Below are positions 53,008-62,368 of a stretch of DNA of 64,000 bases, in pieces. Where the stretch lies: assembly GCF_000365425.1 (NCBI RefSeq), contig NZ_AQOV01000001.1:992001-1056000 (forward strand). Direction: 5' to 3'. The DNA comes from Methylomonas sp. MK1. GTDB lineage: Bacteria > Pseudomonadota > Gammaproteobacteria > Methylococcales > Methylomonadaceae. The position numbers and the translations under genes were made by a program. The notes under the pieces were generated by a model, which saw only the letters and a program-made list of their open reading frames with translations, was not told where the DNA came from and did no database searches. The first letter of the stretch is position 1. Each line of letters begins with the position of its first letter.

Positions 53008-54054
53008 ATGCAAAACACAATTTTGGTAACGGGTGGTGCTGGCTATATCGGTAGCCATACCTGCGTGGAACTACTAAACAACGGTTTCGAGGTCATCGTT
53101 GTTGACAACCTCAGCAACAGCAAACTTGAATCGCTGAAACGCATCGAAACCATTGCCGAACGAAAACCCGGTTTCTATCAAGCCGACATTACCAACCAGA
53201 GCGCGCTGCGCGAGATTTTTAAAGCGCATAAAATCGATGCGGTGATCCATTTCGCCGGCTTGAAAGCCGTCGGCGAATCCTGCCAGCAACCCTTGAGCTA
53301 TTACCGCAACAATATCTACGGCACGCAAGTATTGCTGGAGACTATGCAAGAGTTTGCGGTGAAAAGATTGGTGTTCAGCTCGTCAGCGACCGTATACGGC
53401 GATCCGCACAGCGTACCGATTCTGGAAAGCTTCCCGCTGCAAGCTACCAATCCTTACGGCCGTACCAAACTGTTTATCGAGGAAATCCTGCGCGATGTCG
53501 GCAATGCCGATACGTTAAACAACAACAGCCAGCCCTGGCAATTCGCAATACTGCGTTACTTCAACCCCATCGGCGCGCACAGCAGCGGTTTGATCGGCGA
53601 AGACCCGAACGGCATCCCCAATAATCTGATGCCGTTTTTATCGCAAGTCGCCATCGGTAAGTTGCCGGTCCTGTCGGTGTTCGGCAATGACTACCCCACT
53701 AAAGACGGCACCGGCGTGCGCGATTACATCCATGTGGTCGATCTGGCGCAAGGCCATATCAAAGCCTTGCAATATCTGCTTGGAAAAACGGCCGATACCG
53801 CTATTTGTGATGCGATTAATTTAGGAACCGGCAACGGCTACAGCGTATTGGATATGGTGAACACCTTTATCGACGTAACCGGTCAGGCGGTACCCTACAA
53901 AATCGCGCCACGTCGAGCCGGCGATGTTGCGGCCTGCTACGCCGATCCGAGTTTGGCGGAAGCAAAAATTGGCTGGAAAGCCGAGCGGGATTTAAAACAA
54001 ATGATGACCGATACCTGGCGCTGGCAGAAAAGCAACCCCAACGGTTATAACTAA
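53008..54054 (+). CDS. galE: UDP-glucose 4-epimerase
   Basis: 348 aa. NAD-binding [20 protein letters not shown] at the N-terminus; catalytic Ser/Thr in [13 protein letters not shown] and the YxxxK pair in [14 protein letters not shown]. It interconverts UDP-glucose and UDP-galactose and so supplies sugar donors for surface glycans, possibly including those of the operon at 2229-18792. It starts 15 bases after ttcA. Its stop overlaps that of the opposite-strand GGDEF gene. Confidence 0.96.
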   Translation: MQNTILVTGGAGYIGSHTCVELLNNGFEVIVVDNLSNSKLESLKRIETIAERKPGFYQADITNQSALREIFKAHKIDAVIHFAGLKAVGESCQQPLSYYRNNIYGTQVLLETMQEFAVKRLVFSSSATVYGDPHSVPILESFPLQATNPYGRTKLFIEEILRDVGNADTLNNNSQPWQFAILRYFNPIGAHSSGLIGEDPNGIPNNLMPFLSQVAIGKLPVLSVFGNDYPTKDGTGVRDYIHVVDLAQGHIKALQYLLGKTADTAICDAINLGTGNGYSVLDMVNTFIDVTGQAVPYKIAPRRAGDVAACYADPSLAEAKIGWKAERDLKQMMTDTWRWQKSNPNGYN

Positions 54055-55313
54055 ACCGACTCGACAAGCAACACCAAGCCGCCATTCTCAATACGATTTC
54101 TGCCTTTGCGTTTGGCTTCGTATAAGGCAGCATCGGCGGTTTGCACCAATTGCAGCGCAATCTCGGTAACCGGTTTTTTTTGTGCCCGACTGGGTTGGTA
54201 AGTCGCCACACCGATCGAAATAGTCACCGGGATGCCTTGATCGCCATACTCCACCTGTAAATTGGCAATACTCAAGCGAATGCGCTCGGCAATTTCCGAG
54301 GCCGTACTTTCGTCGCTTTGCGACAGCAAGGCCACGAATTCCTCGCCGCCGTAACGCGCCAGCACATCGTTATTGCGCAGCAACTTTTTGATGATACCGG
54401 CGACGACAGCCAGTACATGATCACCGGCCTGATGTCCAAAACCGTCGTTGATACGTTTGAAAAAATCGATATCCAGAAATAGACAGGACAATGGCTCCCG
54501 ATTGCGTTGACTGCGATCCAGCTCCTCCTCTATACGCTGCTCCAAGAAACGGCGATTGTTCACACCGGTCAAGGGATCGACCAAGCTGGTACGCCGCATG
54601 GTCTCTACGTTTAAATTGTTTTCCAGACAAATGCTGATCACCGAGGCGATATGCTCGACAAAATCGGTGGCCATGCCTTGCATGAAGCGCTCGTTATGGT
54701 AACTACCCAGGTTCAAAGACCCCAAATACCGATCCCGACGAATCAGCGGCGCAATCACCACAGACGCTGGTTTTTGTTGATTCGATTCGGAGAAAAACTT
54801 CTCGCAAATCGTGGTTTGATAGCTGCCCAGAAACGGCTGATCGGACAAACCAAAACTATGCCGCAATTGCCATTCGCTACTCGCTAAAAACAGCCCTTCC
54901 CTGTCCCGAAAATTATAATTATCCACGTCCAGGTAACTGGCGATCTCGTTTTTAGGGTCAATCAAACACAAGCTGATCACGTCCAAATCGAACAGCGTCT
55001 TGGCTTCACCCAGAATGAACTCTATCATTTCCGCCAACGAACTAAGCCCCAGCAAACGCATTTCAAAGCTTTGCAATCGCTTTAAGGTCAGGCTGTTGTG
55101 TTGGACGCGGTTGAGCATACCGTCCAAATGACTTTCCAACACCCGCAGATCTGTTGTTATATCCTGTTCCAAGCTCAGCCCCACCCGCTTAATCGAGGTG
55201 ATAAGACTAGCAGTTTTCGCAGAAAAAGTGTGTAGATATAAGCACTTCCAACTCTCTTGTCCTGGCCACTCTGATTGTGAATAAATCAGGCATTTCACGC
55301 ATAAAAACGGCAT
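54051..55313 (-). CDS. Diguanylate cyclase with N-terminal DUF484/GAF-like domain
   Basis: 420 aa from the ATG at 55313; the frame is open to 55322. The first ~45 residues are Cys/Trp-rich and unlike the rest, so a GTG at 55184 may be the true start. Residues ~50-230 (LESHLDGMLNRVQHNSLTLK through PLIRRDRYLGSLNLGS) resemble the DUF484/GAF fold, a small-molecule sensor. The C-terminal GGDEF domain has DPLTGVNNRRFLEQ and an intact active site ARYGGEEFVALL, so it should make c-di-GMP. No membrane helix: a soluble sensor-cyclase. Confidence 0.9.
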   Translation of the reverse strand: MPFLCVKCLIYSQSEWPGQESWKCLYLHTFSAKTASLITSIKRVGLSLEQDITTDLRVLESHLDGMLNRVQHNSLTLKRLQSFEMRLLGLSSLAEMIEFILGEAKTLFDLDVISLCLIDPKNEIASYLDVDNYNFRDREGLFLASSEWQLRHSFGLSDQPFLGSYQTTICEKFFSESNQQKPASVVIAPLIRRDRYLGSLNLGSYHNERFMQGMATDFVEHIASVISICLENNLNVETMRRTSLVDPLTGVNNRRFLEQRIEEELDRSQRNREPLSCLFLDIDFFKRINDGFGHQAGDHVLAVVAGIIKKLLRNNDVLARYGGEEFVALLSQSDESTASEIAERIRLSIANLQVEYGDQGIPVTISIGVATYQPSRAQKKPVTEIALQLVQTADAALYEAKRKGRNRIENGGLVLLVESV

Positions 55314-55439
55314 ATGCCACACCCTGCCGCAAGGTGATATGTCATTTTATCTTTCAAAATCAACACTATTTAATTTTGGTTCGGATTTTGCTCAAGATCG
55401 ATTCTAACTGATTCCAAGTACGTCACATGCGTCTTCGCT

Positions 55440-55979
55440 ATGAACAGCCTCGCCTTCAACATCGACGATTTATTTCTCAGCCATCGCGATTCGCTGATTC
55501 ACACTATTTTCGGCATCGTCGGCTGCCCGCAAACCGCCGAAGATCTGGCGCATGAAGCTTACATAAAAATGCTGCACGCCCTAGAAAACCAAGACATAAG
55601 CTACCCACGGCCATTTCTGTACCAAATCGCAAAAAACCTGGCACTGGATCATCTACGCAAAGAGCGTGTTCGTCAACGCGCCGACGACTCAAAAACGGCC
55701 GATACGGACGAAGATATATCGCTGCTGGACAATTTGCCGGACGGTACTCCGACGCCCGAGCAGCAAGCGTCCGACCAACAAGAACTGGCATTGATGCTGG
55801 CGGCGTTTGAGCAATTACCCGAACGGCGCAGGCAAATTCTGGTGTTGCACAAATTTCACCATTGGAATTACGAGCGGATCGCCGCCTATTACGGCATATC
55901 GCGTAGCGCGGTAGAGAAGAATGTACAGGCAGCTCTAACTCATTTATTAGCCAGCCGGCAAGACTACCCATTACCTTAG
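55440..55979 (+). CDS. ECF sigma factor, FecI-like
   Basis: 179 aa. Region 2 (CPQTAEDLAHEAYIKMLHAL and PRPFLYQIAKNLALDHLRKE) and region 4 (LPERRRQILVLHKFHHWNYE and RIAAYYGISRSAVEKNVQAAL) are both clear. The next genes encode a FecR-type anti-sigma/regulator and a TonB receptor with an STN domain, the standard cell-surface signalling set for iron uptake. Expected to direct transcription of the receptor gene. I found no clear Fur box upstream. Confidence 0.93.
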   Translation: MNSLAFNIDDLFLSHRDSLIHTIFGIVGCPQTAEDLAHEAYIKMLHALENQDISYPRPFLYQIAKNLALDHLRKERVRQRADDSKTADTDEDISLLDNLPDGTPTPEQQASDQQELALMLAAFEQLPERRRQILVLHKFHHWNYERIAAYYGISRSAVEKNVQAALTHLLASRQDYPLP

Positions 55980-56051
55980 GCAATACTGATTTTCCTTAAC
56001 AAAGCTTCAATACTGATAAAATTCGCCCAATTGCCTAACCCCTCAACCGCC

Positions 56052-57014
56052 ATGACTTTACGTTTTGATCAGGAAATTCCAGCACTTGGTAATGTCCAAG
56101 ATCAAGCAATCGCCTGGTTTGCCCACTTAAAAGACAATAAAACCGGCGCGGCCGATCAAGCGGAGTTTGCCTGCTGGTTAGCTGCCGACCCTACACATCA
56201 AACCGCTTACGACAAAGTTGTACAACTCTGGCAATCACCGGCATTTAACGCGGCCCTAAGCCAATACGCCAGTATCCCACTTCGGCCGCCCGCACAGCAT
56301 AAATCGACAATTAGGCGCTGGGCTACAGCCGCCTGCATTACCTTAATTTGCGGCTGGTTCCTAGCTTCAACTGACTGGTTGCAACGCTGGCAAGCAGACA
56401 TTATCACCGCCACCGGCGAACAGCGCCGCGTAACACTGGCGGACGGTTCCGCGCTGGTTCTTAATACCGACAGCGCCGTAAAACTGGATTATGCCGGCCC
56501 ACAACGCGGCGTAACTTTATTAAGCGGCGAAGCGTATTTTGAGGTACAAGCTGACAAAGACCGGCCGTTTATTGTGACGACAGAACACGGAACAGTGCGT
56601 GTGGTCGGCACCCGCTTCAGCGTCAAAACCGGCAAAACGACCCAGGTGAATGTCGAAAGTGGTTTAGTGATTTGTAGCGCCGAACAAGGGCAAAACCGGC
56701 AATTAAGCGTTGGCCAACATACCGAAATTAAGCCCCAAAGCGTTGAGGAAATCAGCAACATAGATACCGGTAAAGCCTTTGCCTGGCTAAAAGGCCGCTT
56801 GATCTTTCAAGATCAAACCTTGGCAGACGTGATAACCGAACTGGATCGCTACCATCCCGGCGCCATCGCCATCGCCGACGCTAAACTGGCACAAACCCGT
56901 ATCACCGGCAATTACAAACTGGAAGATACGGCAGCACTGATTCGAACTCTGGCGGACATTGCGGGAGCCAAAACCGTCAATATCTCGCCTTATCTGACGG
57001 TGTTGAAACGCTAA
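56052..57014 (+). CDS. FecR family transmembrane sigma regulator
   Basis: 320 aa from the ATG at 56052; an in-frame TTG lies at 56031. N-terminal DUF4880 motif (QAIAWFAHLKDNKTGAADQA and FACWLAADPTHQTAYDKV) is cytoplasmic and binds the sigma factor. One membrane helix (RWATAACITLICGWFLA). The periplasmic FecR domain has TATGEQRRVTLADGSALVLN, LLSGEAYFEV and VVGTRFSVKTG, with a C-terminal domain that meets the receptor. Receives the signal from the TonB receptor downstream and passes it to the FecI-like factor. Confidence 0.93.
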   Translation: MTLRFDQEIPALGNVQDQAIAWFAHLKDNKTGAADQAEFACWLAADPTHQTAYDKVVQLWQSPAFNAALSQYASIPLRPPAQHKSTIRRWATAACITLICGWFLASTDWLQRWQADIITATGEQRRVTLADGSALVLNTDSAVKLDYAGPQRGVTLLSGEAYFEVQADKDRPFIVTTEHGTVRVVGTRFSVKTGKTTQVNVESGLVICSAEQGQNRQLSVGQHTEIKPQSVEEISNIDTGKAFAWLKGRLIFQDQTLADVITELDRYHPGAIAIADAKLAQTRITGNYKLEDTAALIRTLADIAGAKTVNISPYLTVLKR

Positions 57015-57208
57015 GCCCAAGCCTCGCAGCGGTTGCCGCCCAGAGTGCACATCGGCACAAACCTTACCTCAATTCCCAACTTATTAGGCAACGCTACGTT
57101 TGCCAATAAAAATATCGCTTACCTTACTGTGTATTCCATTTTCTGAAACGTCTCGGTAGCCATGTGCTTTTTTGCGCTGACTATTCATTTCACAGATCAG
57201 GAGTATTC

Positions 57209-59677
57209 ATGTATTGGCTACAACCCATCCAACCCGGCGCATTACGCAAACTCGCCATCGCTATCGCTTTGGCTTTGCCTGCTGTTAGGCCACTGCCGGC
57301 ATATGCCGCCGAGACCGGCCAAACCGATAATCCCAGCGCCACGCAAACCTTCAACATCCCGGCCCAGGCCTTGACCAATGCGCTTAACGCCTTTATTGCC
57401 GTGAGTGACTGGCAAGTCGGTTTTCCGGCGGAAATTGCCCAAAATACACGTTCCAGTGCCGTCATTGGTCATTTCACGCCGCAACAAGCCTTACAGAAAT
57501 TATTACAAGGCACGGGCTTGAGTTACCACTTGACCAGAACTAATAGCGTGACTTTACAAACAGCACCCGACTCACGCGCAACGGACACCGATACATTGTC
57601 AGCCGTAACGGTGACTGGAAATAGACAATACGATCCTAATGATCCCTACAACAAGGACTACTCGGTACCCAATACCACATTCGCCACCAAGACAAACACT
57701 CCCATCATGGAAACACCGCTTAATGTCCAGGTGATTCCGAAGGCGGTATTGGACGATCGCCAAGCCATAAAACTCGATCAAGCGGTGAAATACGTCAGCG
57801 GCGTGACGACCGGCCAAGGCGCTGGCGGCTTGGGCGACCAAGTCACTATTCGCGGATTTTTCAATTTCAACTATTTCCGCAACGGTTTCCGGATCGATAC
57901 CTTTGGTGGCGCGGATGGCACGCGAGCCATGGCCAATGTGCAAAGCATCGAAGTTCTAAAGGGGCCGGCTGCGATGCTGTACGGGCGTGTCGAACCAGGC
58001 GGTATGGTTAATGTCGTTACGAAAAAGCCATTGGATACCGCCTATTACGCGCTGCAACAACAATTTGGCTCTTACGATTTATATCGTACCAGCTTCGATG
58101 CGACCGGGCCATTGACTGAAAATCGCGATCTGTTGTACCGAATGAACATCTCCTATGAAAACAGCGGATCGTTTCGCGAGCTGGTGGACTACGAAAAAGT
58201 ATTCGTCGCCCCCGTTCTGCAATGGAACATCAGCCCGCAAACGACGGCTTTGCTGGAAATGGAATACCGTCACGAAAATAACGATTACGACTTACATTCC
58301 AGGCCCTTAATCATTGACGGCACTAGAGCCGACGGCAGCTGGATAAACCCACGTTTGGTGGATATTCCGCGCGAACGGAATTTGATGGAGGCCAACCCTA
58401 ATCCGGTCGAAAACAAATTCGTCGGCTTTAATTTGAAACACCAATTTAACGACAACTGGGAGATCAGCGAACAACTAGGCATCAATTTGTTGGATAGAAG
58501 CAGAACCGCACTATTGCCCACCACATTGCAAGCAGATCAGCGCACACTGAATAGACGTTTAGTCACCAGCGATTTTTACAGCAACGAAAGTTATTTTACG
58601 ACCACTAATTTGACCGGCCACTTCAACACCTGGGGGCTAAAACATACGCTACTGATTGGTGGCGACTATTATCTTCAAGACGAAAACACCGTCGGCTACA
58701 GCAGTACCGTTGCCAGCACTATCGATATCTACAATCCCATCCATACCGGCAATCCGCCTATCAATTTAACGACGCGAGCCGCCAATTCGTTTCACACCGT
58801 TACCGATCTATACGGCATCTATCTACAGGACCAAATCAAACTGCCTTACAACGTTCATGTCATGGGCGGTTTTCGTTATCAAAATGTCGAGCAATTTAAT
58901 GTGTTGTCTCAACAGGTTGGGCAAAGGGCCGATGCGGTGACTCCTCAGGTGGGCGTGCTGTGGCAAGCGGAAGAATGGCTGAGCCTTTACGGCAATTATG
59001 TCGAGAATTTCGGCACAACCAATGGCATGGGACAAGGCAATACTTTTTTACCGCCACAGACCGCGCAGCAGTGGGAAGTGGGATTTAAAACCGCATTTTT
59101 CGACGATAGATTGACCAGCACTATCGCTTACTACGACCTAACCAAACAAAACATTCCCACCACCGATTTAACCAATTTGAATTTTAGCGTAGCCACCGGC
59201 GAGGCCCGCAGCCGGGGCGTCGAGGTCGATATAAAAGGGGAAATTCTGCCCGGATGGAATGCTATCGCTACCTATGCCTACACCAACACCGAAGTGTTAA
59301 AGGAAAACAATCCGAATAATATTCCCGTCGGCAGCAGATTGAGGGGCGTGCCGGATCATACCGCTACATTTTGGACCACATACGACTTTCAGCAGGAAGA
59401 GTTGCGCGGTTTAAAAATCGGTGCAGGCCTTGAGCTGGCCAGCGACAGGAAGGCGACCTTCGATTTCCACGATTTCAACTTCGATGGCTATGGCGTCGTG
59501 GATCTGCTGGCTAGCTATACCCGCAAAGTGGCAAAAACCAACGTTACTTTACAGCTGAATGTCACCAATTTACTGAATAAAGAATATGTCCACGACGGTT
59601 TTGCGTTAGTGTCCGGCACGCGCGCGACCTGGGGTACGCCGCGCTCGTTTTTGGGATCGGTAAAGGTCGAGTTTTAA
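57209..59677 (+). CDS. TonB-dependent siderophore receptor with STN signalling domain
   Basis: 822 aa from the ATG at 57209, with AGGAG at 57199-57203; the frame is open from 57164. Signal peptide, then an STN domain (FNIPAQALTNALNAFIAVSD, VGFPAEIAQNT and LQKLLQGTGLSYHL; about residues 48-125) that talks to FecR. Plug domain (VTVTGNRQYDP; VTIRGFFNFNYFRNGFRID; VEVLKGPAAMLYGRVEPGG-like region) and a barrel ending in VKVEF. Ferrisiderophore uptake with self-regulation. The siderophore is not predictable and no siderophore synthesis genes are in the window. Confidence 0.94.
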   Translation: MYWLQPIQPGALRKLAIAIALALPAVRPLPAYAAETGQTDNPSATQTFNIPAQALTNALNAFIAVSDWQVGFPAEIAQNTRSSAVIGHFTPQQALQKLLQGTGLSYHLTRTNSVTLQTAPDSRATDTDTLSAVTVTGNRQYDPNDPYNKDYSVPNTTFATKTNTPIMETPLNVQVIPKAVLDDRQAIKLDQAVKYVSGVTTGQGAGGLGDQVTIRGFFNFNYFRNGFRIDTFGGADGTRAMANVQSIEVLKGPAAMLYGRVEPGGMVNVVTKKPLDTAYYALQQQFGSYDLYRTSFDATGPLTENRDLLYRMNISYENSGSFRELVDYEKVFVAPVLQWNISPQTTALLEMEYRHENNDYDLHSRPLIIDGTRADGSWINPRLVDIPRERNLMEANPNPVENKFVGFNLKHQFNDNWEISEQLGINLLDRSRTALLPTTLQADQRTLNRRLVTSDFYSNESYFTTTNLTGHFNTWGLKHTLLIGGDYYLQDENTVGYSSTVASTIDIYNPIHTGNPPINLTTRAANSFHTVTDLYGIYLQDQIKLPYNVHVMGGFRYQNVEQFNVLSQQVGQRADAVTPQVGVLWQAEEWLSLYGNYVENFGTTNGMGQGNTFLPPQTAQQWEVGFKTAFFDDRLTSTIAYYDLTKQNIPTTDLTNLNFSVATGEARSRGVEVDIKGEILPGWNAIATYAYTNTEVLKENNPNNIPVGSRLRGVPDHTATFWTTYDFQQEELRGLKIGAGLELASDRKATFDFHDFNFDGYGVVDLLASYTRKVAKTNVTLQLNVTNLLNKEYVHDGFALVSGTRATWGTPRSFLGSVKVEF

Positions 59678-59767
59678 CCAGTTGAATCTAAACGGGCGGG
59701 ATGACTTCCCGCTCTATCCTAGAAACCCGCCGTGTATTCACTACCAAAGCAGTATCAATAAATAGCC

Positions 59768-61075
59768 ATGAAACAAGCCCTCGAGAATTTGTCCTGTCGT
59801 ACAAAGTTAGTCTCCTCACCAAGCTCGGCTCGACGTTTAACGAATCTTAAAGACCGCCGCAAACGATGGTTGGCCGTGCATCTTTATTTAGGTTTAAGCG
59901 CCGGATTGCTTTTGGCCGTGGTCGGCCTGACCGGCGGACTATTGGTGTTTTATCAGGAAATGCAGGAAATATTGAATCCGGAGTTGTCCGTCGTTTCCCT
60001 ACCTGCCGAAGAACAACGACATTTACGTTCTTTAGATGACATCGTCGCCGCAGCGGAAAACGCCAAACCGCCAGGTAGTCGTTTTTTTAAGGTGTATTAC
60101 CCGCGTAAAGCCGAAGTTGCCTATAAATTTTTATATTTTGTCAGGGACGAAAGCCAAACGAACAATGGCGACGGCTACTATATCTTCGTCGATCCCTATA
60201 CGACTCAAGTCAAGGGCTTGCAGCTATGGCATCCCAAAGATCGATATTGGGGCCGGCCTTTGGTCAGTTTCATTATGCAATTGCATTGGTGTTTGCTGCT
60301 GGGTAAAACCGGCGGCATTATCGTCTCGATCCTCGGCGCATTTTCCATTTTATCGGTATTGACCGGCTTAATCGTCTGGTGGCCGTTGACCGGTAAATTT
60401 AGGCAAGCCCTGACTTTCAAGCGCCATGCGGGATCAGTCAGGTTCAACTTCGATCTGCATAAAATAGTCGGTTTCTATTCCGGCATCGTGTTAATACCGG
60501 TATTGTTTTCCGGTATCTACATGACGATGCCGGACCGTATAGACGTGTTGCTCAAGCCGTTCTCGGCTATCACCCGCCCGAATGCGTACAACGGCATTCC
60601 GGAAACGATTGACAGCGGCGCCCCCGCTAAAGCCGGACAACAGACGATTAGCTTAGCGCAGGTGGAATCAATGGTGCAGCAAAGCTACCCTGCCGGCCGA
60701 CTATGGATGCTGAATGCACCGAAGGACAGGCTGGATGTGTTTAGGGTAATGAAACGTGACGTCACGGAATTGAGCCAATTTGTCGGCTATCGGGATTTTG
60801 CCGTCGACCAGTACAGCGGCGAGATTCTGAAAGTCTACGACTCCGGCACCGGCTCGAACACCGATGTTTTCTACGATTGGCAATGGCCCTTGCACAGCGG
60901 CCACGCTTTCGGCTGGCCGGGACGGATTTTGGTATTGCTGGCGGGTTTGGCTTGCCCGGTGTTGTATATTACTGGCGTGATTCGTTGGCTGCAAAAACGG
61001 CGGGCGAAACAGCCTCTAAAGTCACACCGCCAAAACCAAAGCCAACCGGCGCAGGCCGCGGAATCCGTTTATTAA
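59768..61075 (+). CDS. PepSY-associated membrane protein (iron-siderophore utilisation)
   Basis: 435 aa. RKRWLAVHLYLGLSAGLLLA followed by VVGLTGGLLVFYQEMQEIL is the typical start of the PepSY_TM (PiuB/FhuF-like reductase) family, with further helices at FSILSVLTGLIVWWPLTG, VGFYSGIVLIPVLFSGIYM and a C-terminal LVLLAGLACPVLYITGVIRW. Such proteins are inner-membrane partners of TonB siderophore receptors and probably reduce or release iron in the periplasm. The gene is 90 bases downstream of the receptor, separated by a weak GCGGGA/TCCCGC hairpin (59696-59712). Confidence 0.88.
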   Translation: MKQALENLSCRTKLVSSPSSARRLTNLKDRRKRWLAVHLYLGLSAGLLLAVVGLTGGLLVFYQEMQEILNPELSVVSLPAEEQRHLRSLDDIVAAAENAKPPGSRFFKVYYPRKAEVAYKFLYFVRDESQTNNGDGYYIFVDPYTTQVKGLQLWHPKDRYWGRPLVSFIMQLHWCLLLGKTGGIIVSILGAFSILSVLTGLIVWWPLTGKFRQALTFKRHAGSVRFNFDLHKIVGFYSGIVLIPVLFSGIYMTMPDRIDVLLKPFSAITRPNAYNGIPETIDSGAPAKAGQQTISLAQVESMVQQSYPAGRLWMLNAPKDRLDVFRVMKRDVTELSQFVGYRDFAVDQYSGEILKVYDSGTGSNTDVFYDWQWPLHSGHAFGWPGRILVLLAGLACPVLYITGVIRWLQKRRAKQPLKSHRQNQSQPAQAAESVY

Positions 61076-61316
61076 CCCGGCCCCTAAATCCTGTTCGCGC
61101 TCAGCCCGAACGGAATACCCGTGATAAATAGGACCCGCGTTAATAAGCCATTCAGGAAACCATTTCCCCGTCTGCCGGTCCATTTTAAGTGCGAGTTAAG
61201 CCTTTAAGGGTTTAATCGCCACGCAGTCGGAGCCCGGCTTCTATTGGCAATACCCTGTAGAATCAACACGCCGCCCGACTCAACGTATTTATGAACAGCA
61301 TCCAGGACGAAAAATA

Positions 61317-62210
61317 ATGACTAAAAGATTACTTGCTATCGCCATCGGTACCAGCTTGTTGACAGCCTGTACCACTAACCCCTATACCGGCCAGTCCAGC
61401 ATGAGCAATCTAGGCAAGGGCGCCGGCGTCGGCGCGGCAGTGGGAGCAGGCGCCGGTACTTTATTCGGCGGAAACGACTGGAAAAACGCCGGTCTGGGCG
61501 CATTAGCCGGTGCTGCGGTGGGTGCCGGTGTCGGTTACTACATGGATAAACAACAGGAAGAGATGCAGCAATCGCTGCAAGGCACCGGGATTGAAGTGCA
61601 ACGCACCGCGCAAAACCAGCTGACCTTGAACATGCCCAGCACCAGTGATGTGACGTTTGCTTTCGCCAAGGCCGACTTGACACCGGAAGCCCAGAATGCG
61701 CTGGACCCCATCGCCAGAGTGTTGACCAATTACCCTGAGTCGACGATTTCCGTAACCGGCCACACCGATGATGTCGGCTCGGATGCCGACAATCAACGTT
61801 TATCCGAAGCACGAGCTTCCAGCGTGGCCAACTTTTTGGCGCAACGTGGTGTGAACCGGATGCGTATCTCCCAGCAGGGTATGGGCGAAAGCTCACCGAA
61901 GGTCTCGAACAGCAGCGATGCCAATCGGGCGATTAACCGTCGGGTGGAACTGGCGATCAACGCCAATCAGAACGCCGGCGCCGCACAACAACCGCAGCAA
62001 GGCTACCCGCAACAGCAACAGACCCAGCCGACTCAACAACAAGGCGGTTATCCGCAACAGAATTACCCGCAGCAAAACCAACCGTATCAGCAGGGTTACC
62101 CGCAACAACAAAGTTACCCTCAGCCGAATCAGCAATACCAGGGTTACCCTCAGCAACAGGGGTATCCACAGCAAACTTATCCGCAACAGGGTTACCCGCA
62201 ACAGAACTAG
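61317..62210 (+). CDS. OmpA-family lipoprotein with Gly-Tyr-Pro-Gln-Gln repeat tail
   Basis: 297 aa. Lipoprotein signal with lipobox LLTAC; a glycine-zipper region ([17 protein letters not shown] and [17 protein letters not shown]); then an OmpA C-terminal domain ([48 protein letters not shown]), which binds peptidoglycan. The tail from about residue 222 is repeats of GYPQQ with Gln/Asn spacers. The TAG at 62208-62210 interrupts the tail; the same frame continues with the same composition (QYPQYQQPYYQQQ) to a TAA at 62250-62252. A CAG-to-TAG change or readthrough is therefore possible. Confidence 0.9.
   Translation: MTKRLLAIAIGTSLLTACTTNPYTGQSSMSNLGKGAGVGAAVGAGAGTLFGGNDWKNAGLGALAGAAVGAGVGYYMDKQQEEMQQSLQGTGIEVQRTAQNQLTLNMPSTSDVTFAFAKADLTPEAQNALDPIARVLTNYPESTISVTGHTDDVGSDADNQRLSEARASSVANFLAQRGVNRMRISQQGMGESSPKVSNSSDANRAINRRVELAINANQNAGAAQQPQQGYPQQQQTQPTQQQGGYPQQNYPQQNQPYQQGYPQQQSYPQPNQQYQGYPQQQGYPQQTYPQQGYPQQN
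61989..62207 (+). repeat. In-frame GYPQQ-coding tandem repeat
   Basis: GGTTACCCGCAACAG-type units, about 15 bases each with variable Gln/Asn/Pro-rich spacers, recur through the 3' end of the OmpA-like gene. The units are imperfect, so length changes by slippage are plausible. Confidence 0.75.
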
Positions 62211-62281
62211 CAATACCCGCAGTATCAACAGCCTTATTATCAACAACAATAAGACTTCAGATACAAGCTAGCCGTAATAAA

Positions 62282-62314
62282 AAACCCGCTTCTTTCCGGG
62301 AAAGAAGCGGGTTT
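62282..62314. terminator. Strong terminator between the OmpA-like and Hsp70 genes
   Basis: AAACCCGCTTCTTTCC pairs with GGAAAGAAGCGGGTTT over 16 bp with a very short centre; A-rich and T-rich flanks on both sides make it a good bidirectional terminator for the two convergent genes. It lies 72 bases after the TAG, or 30 after the downstream TAA, of the OmpA-like gene. Confidence 0.85.
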
Positions 62315-62368
62315 CATTTTAGCCCCCCGGAAATTCGGTTCGCGTTTAGCCGCTACATGTTATTGATA

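Noticed and set aside
55440..59767. Fur boxes in front of the FecI/FecR/TonB receptor genes
   Set aside because: I looked for GATAATGATAATCATTATC-like sites and saw no convincing match by eye; a matrix scan would be needed.
61893..62249. Leu/Arg-rich minus-strand frame opposite the GYPQQ tail
   Set aside because: Its low-complexity sequence is the mirror of the repeat tail, not a protein.
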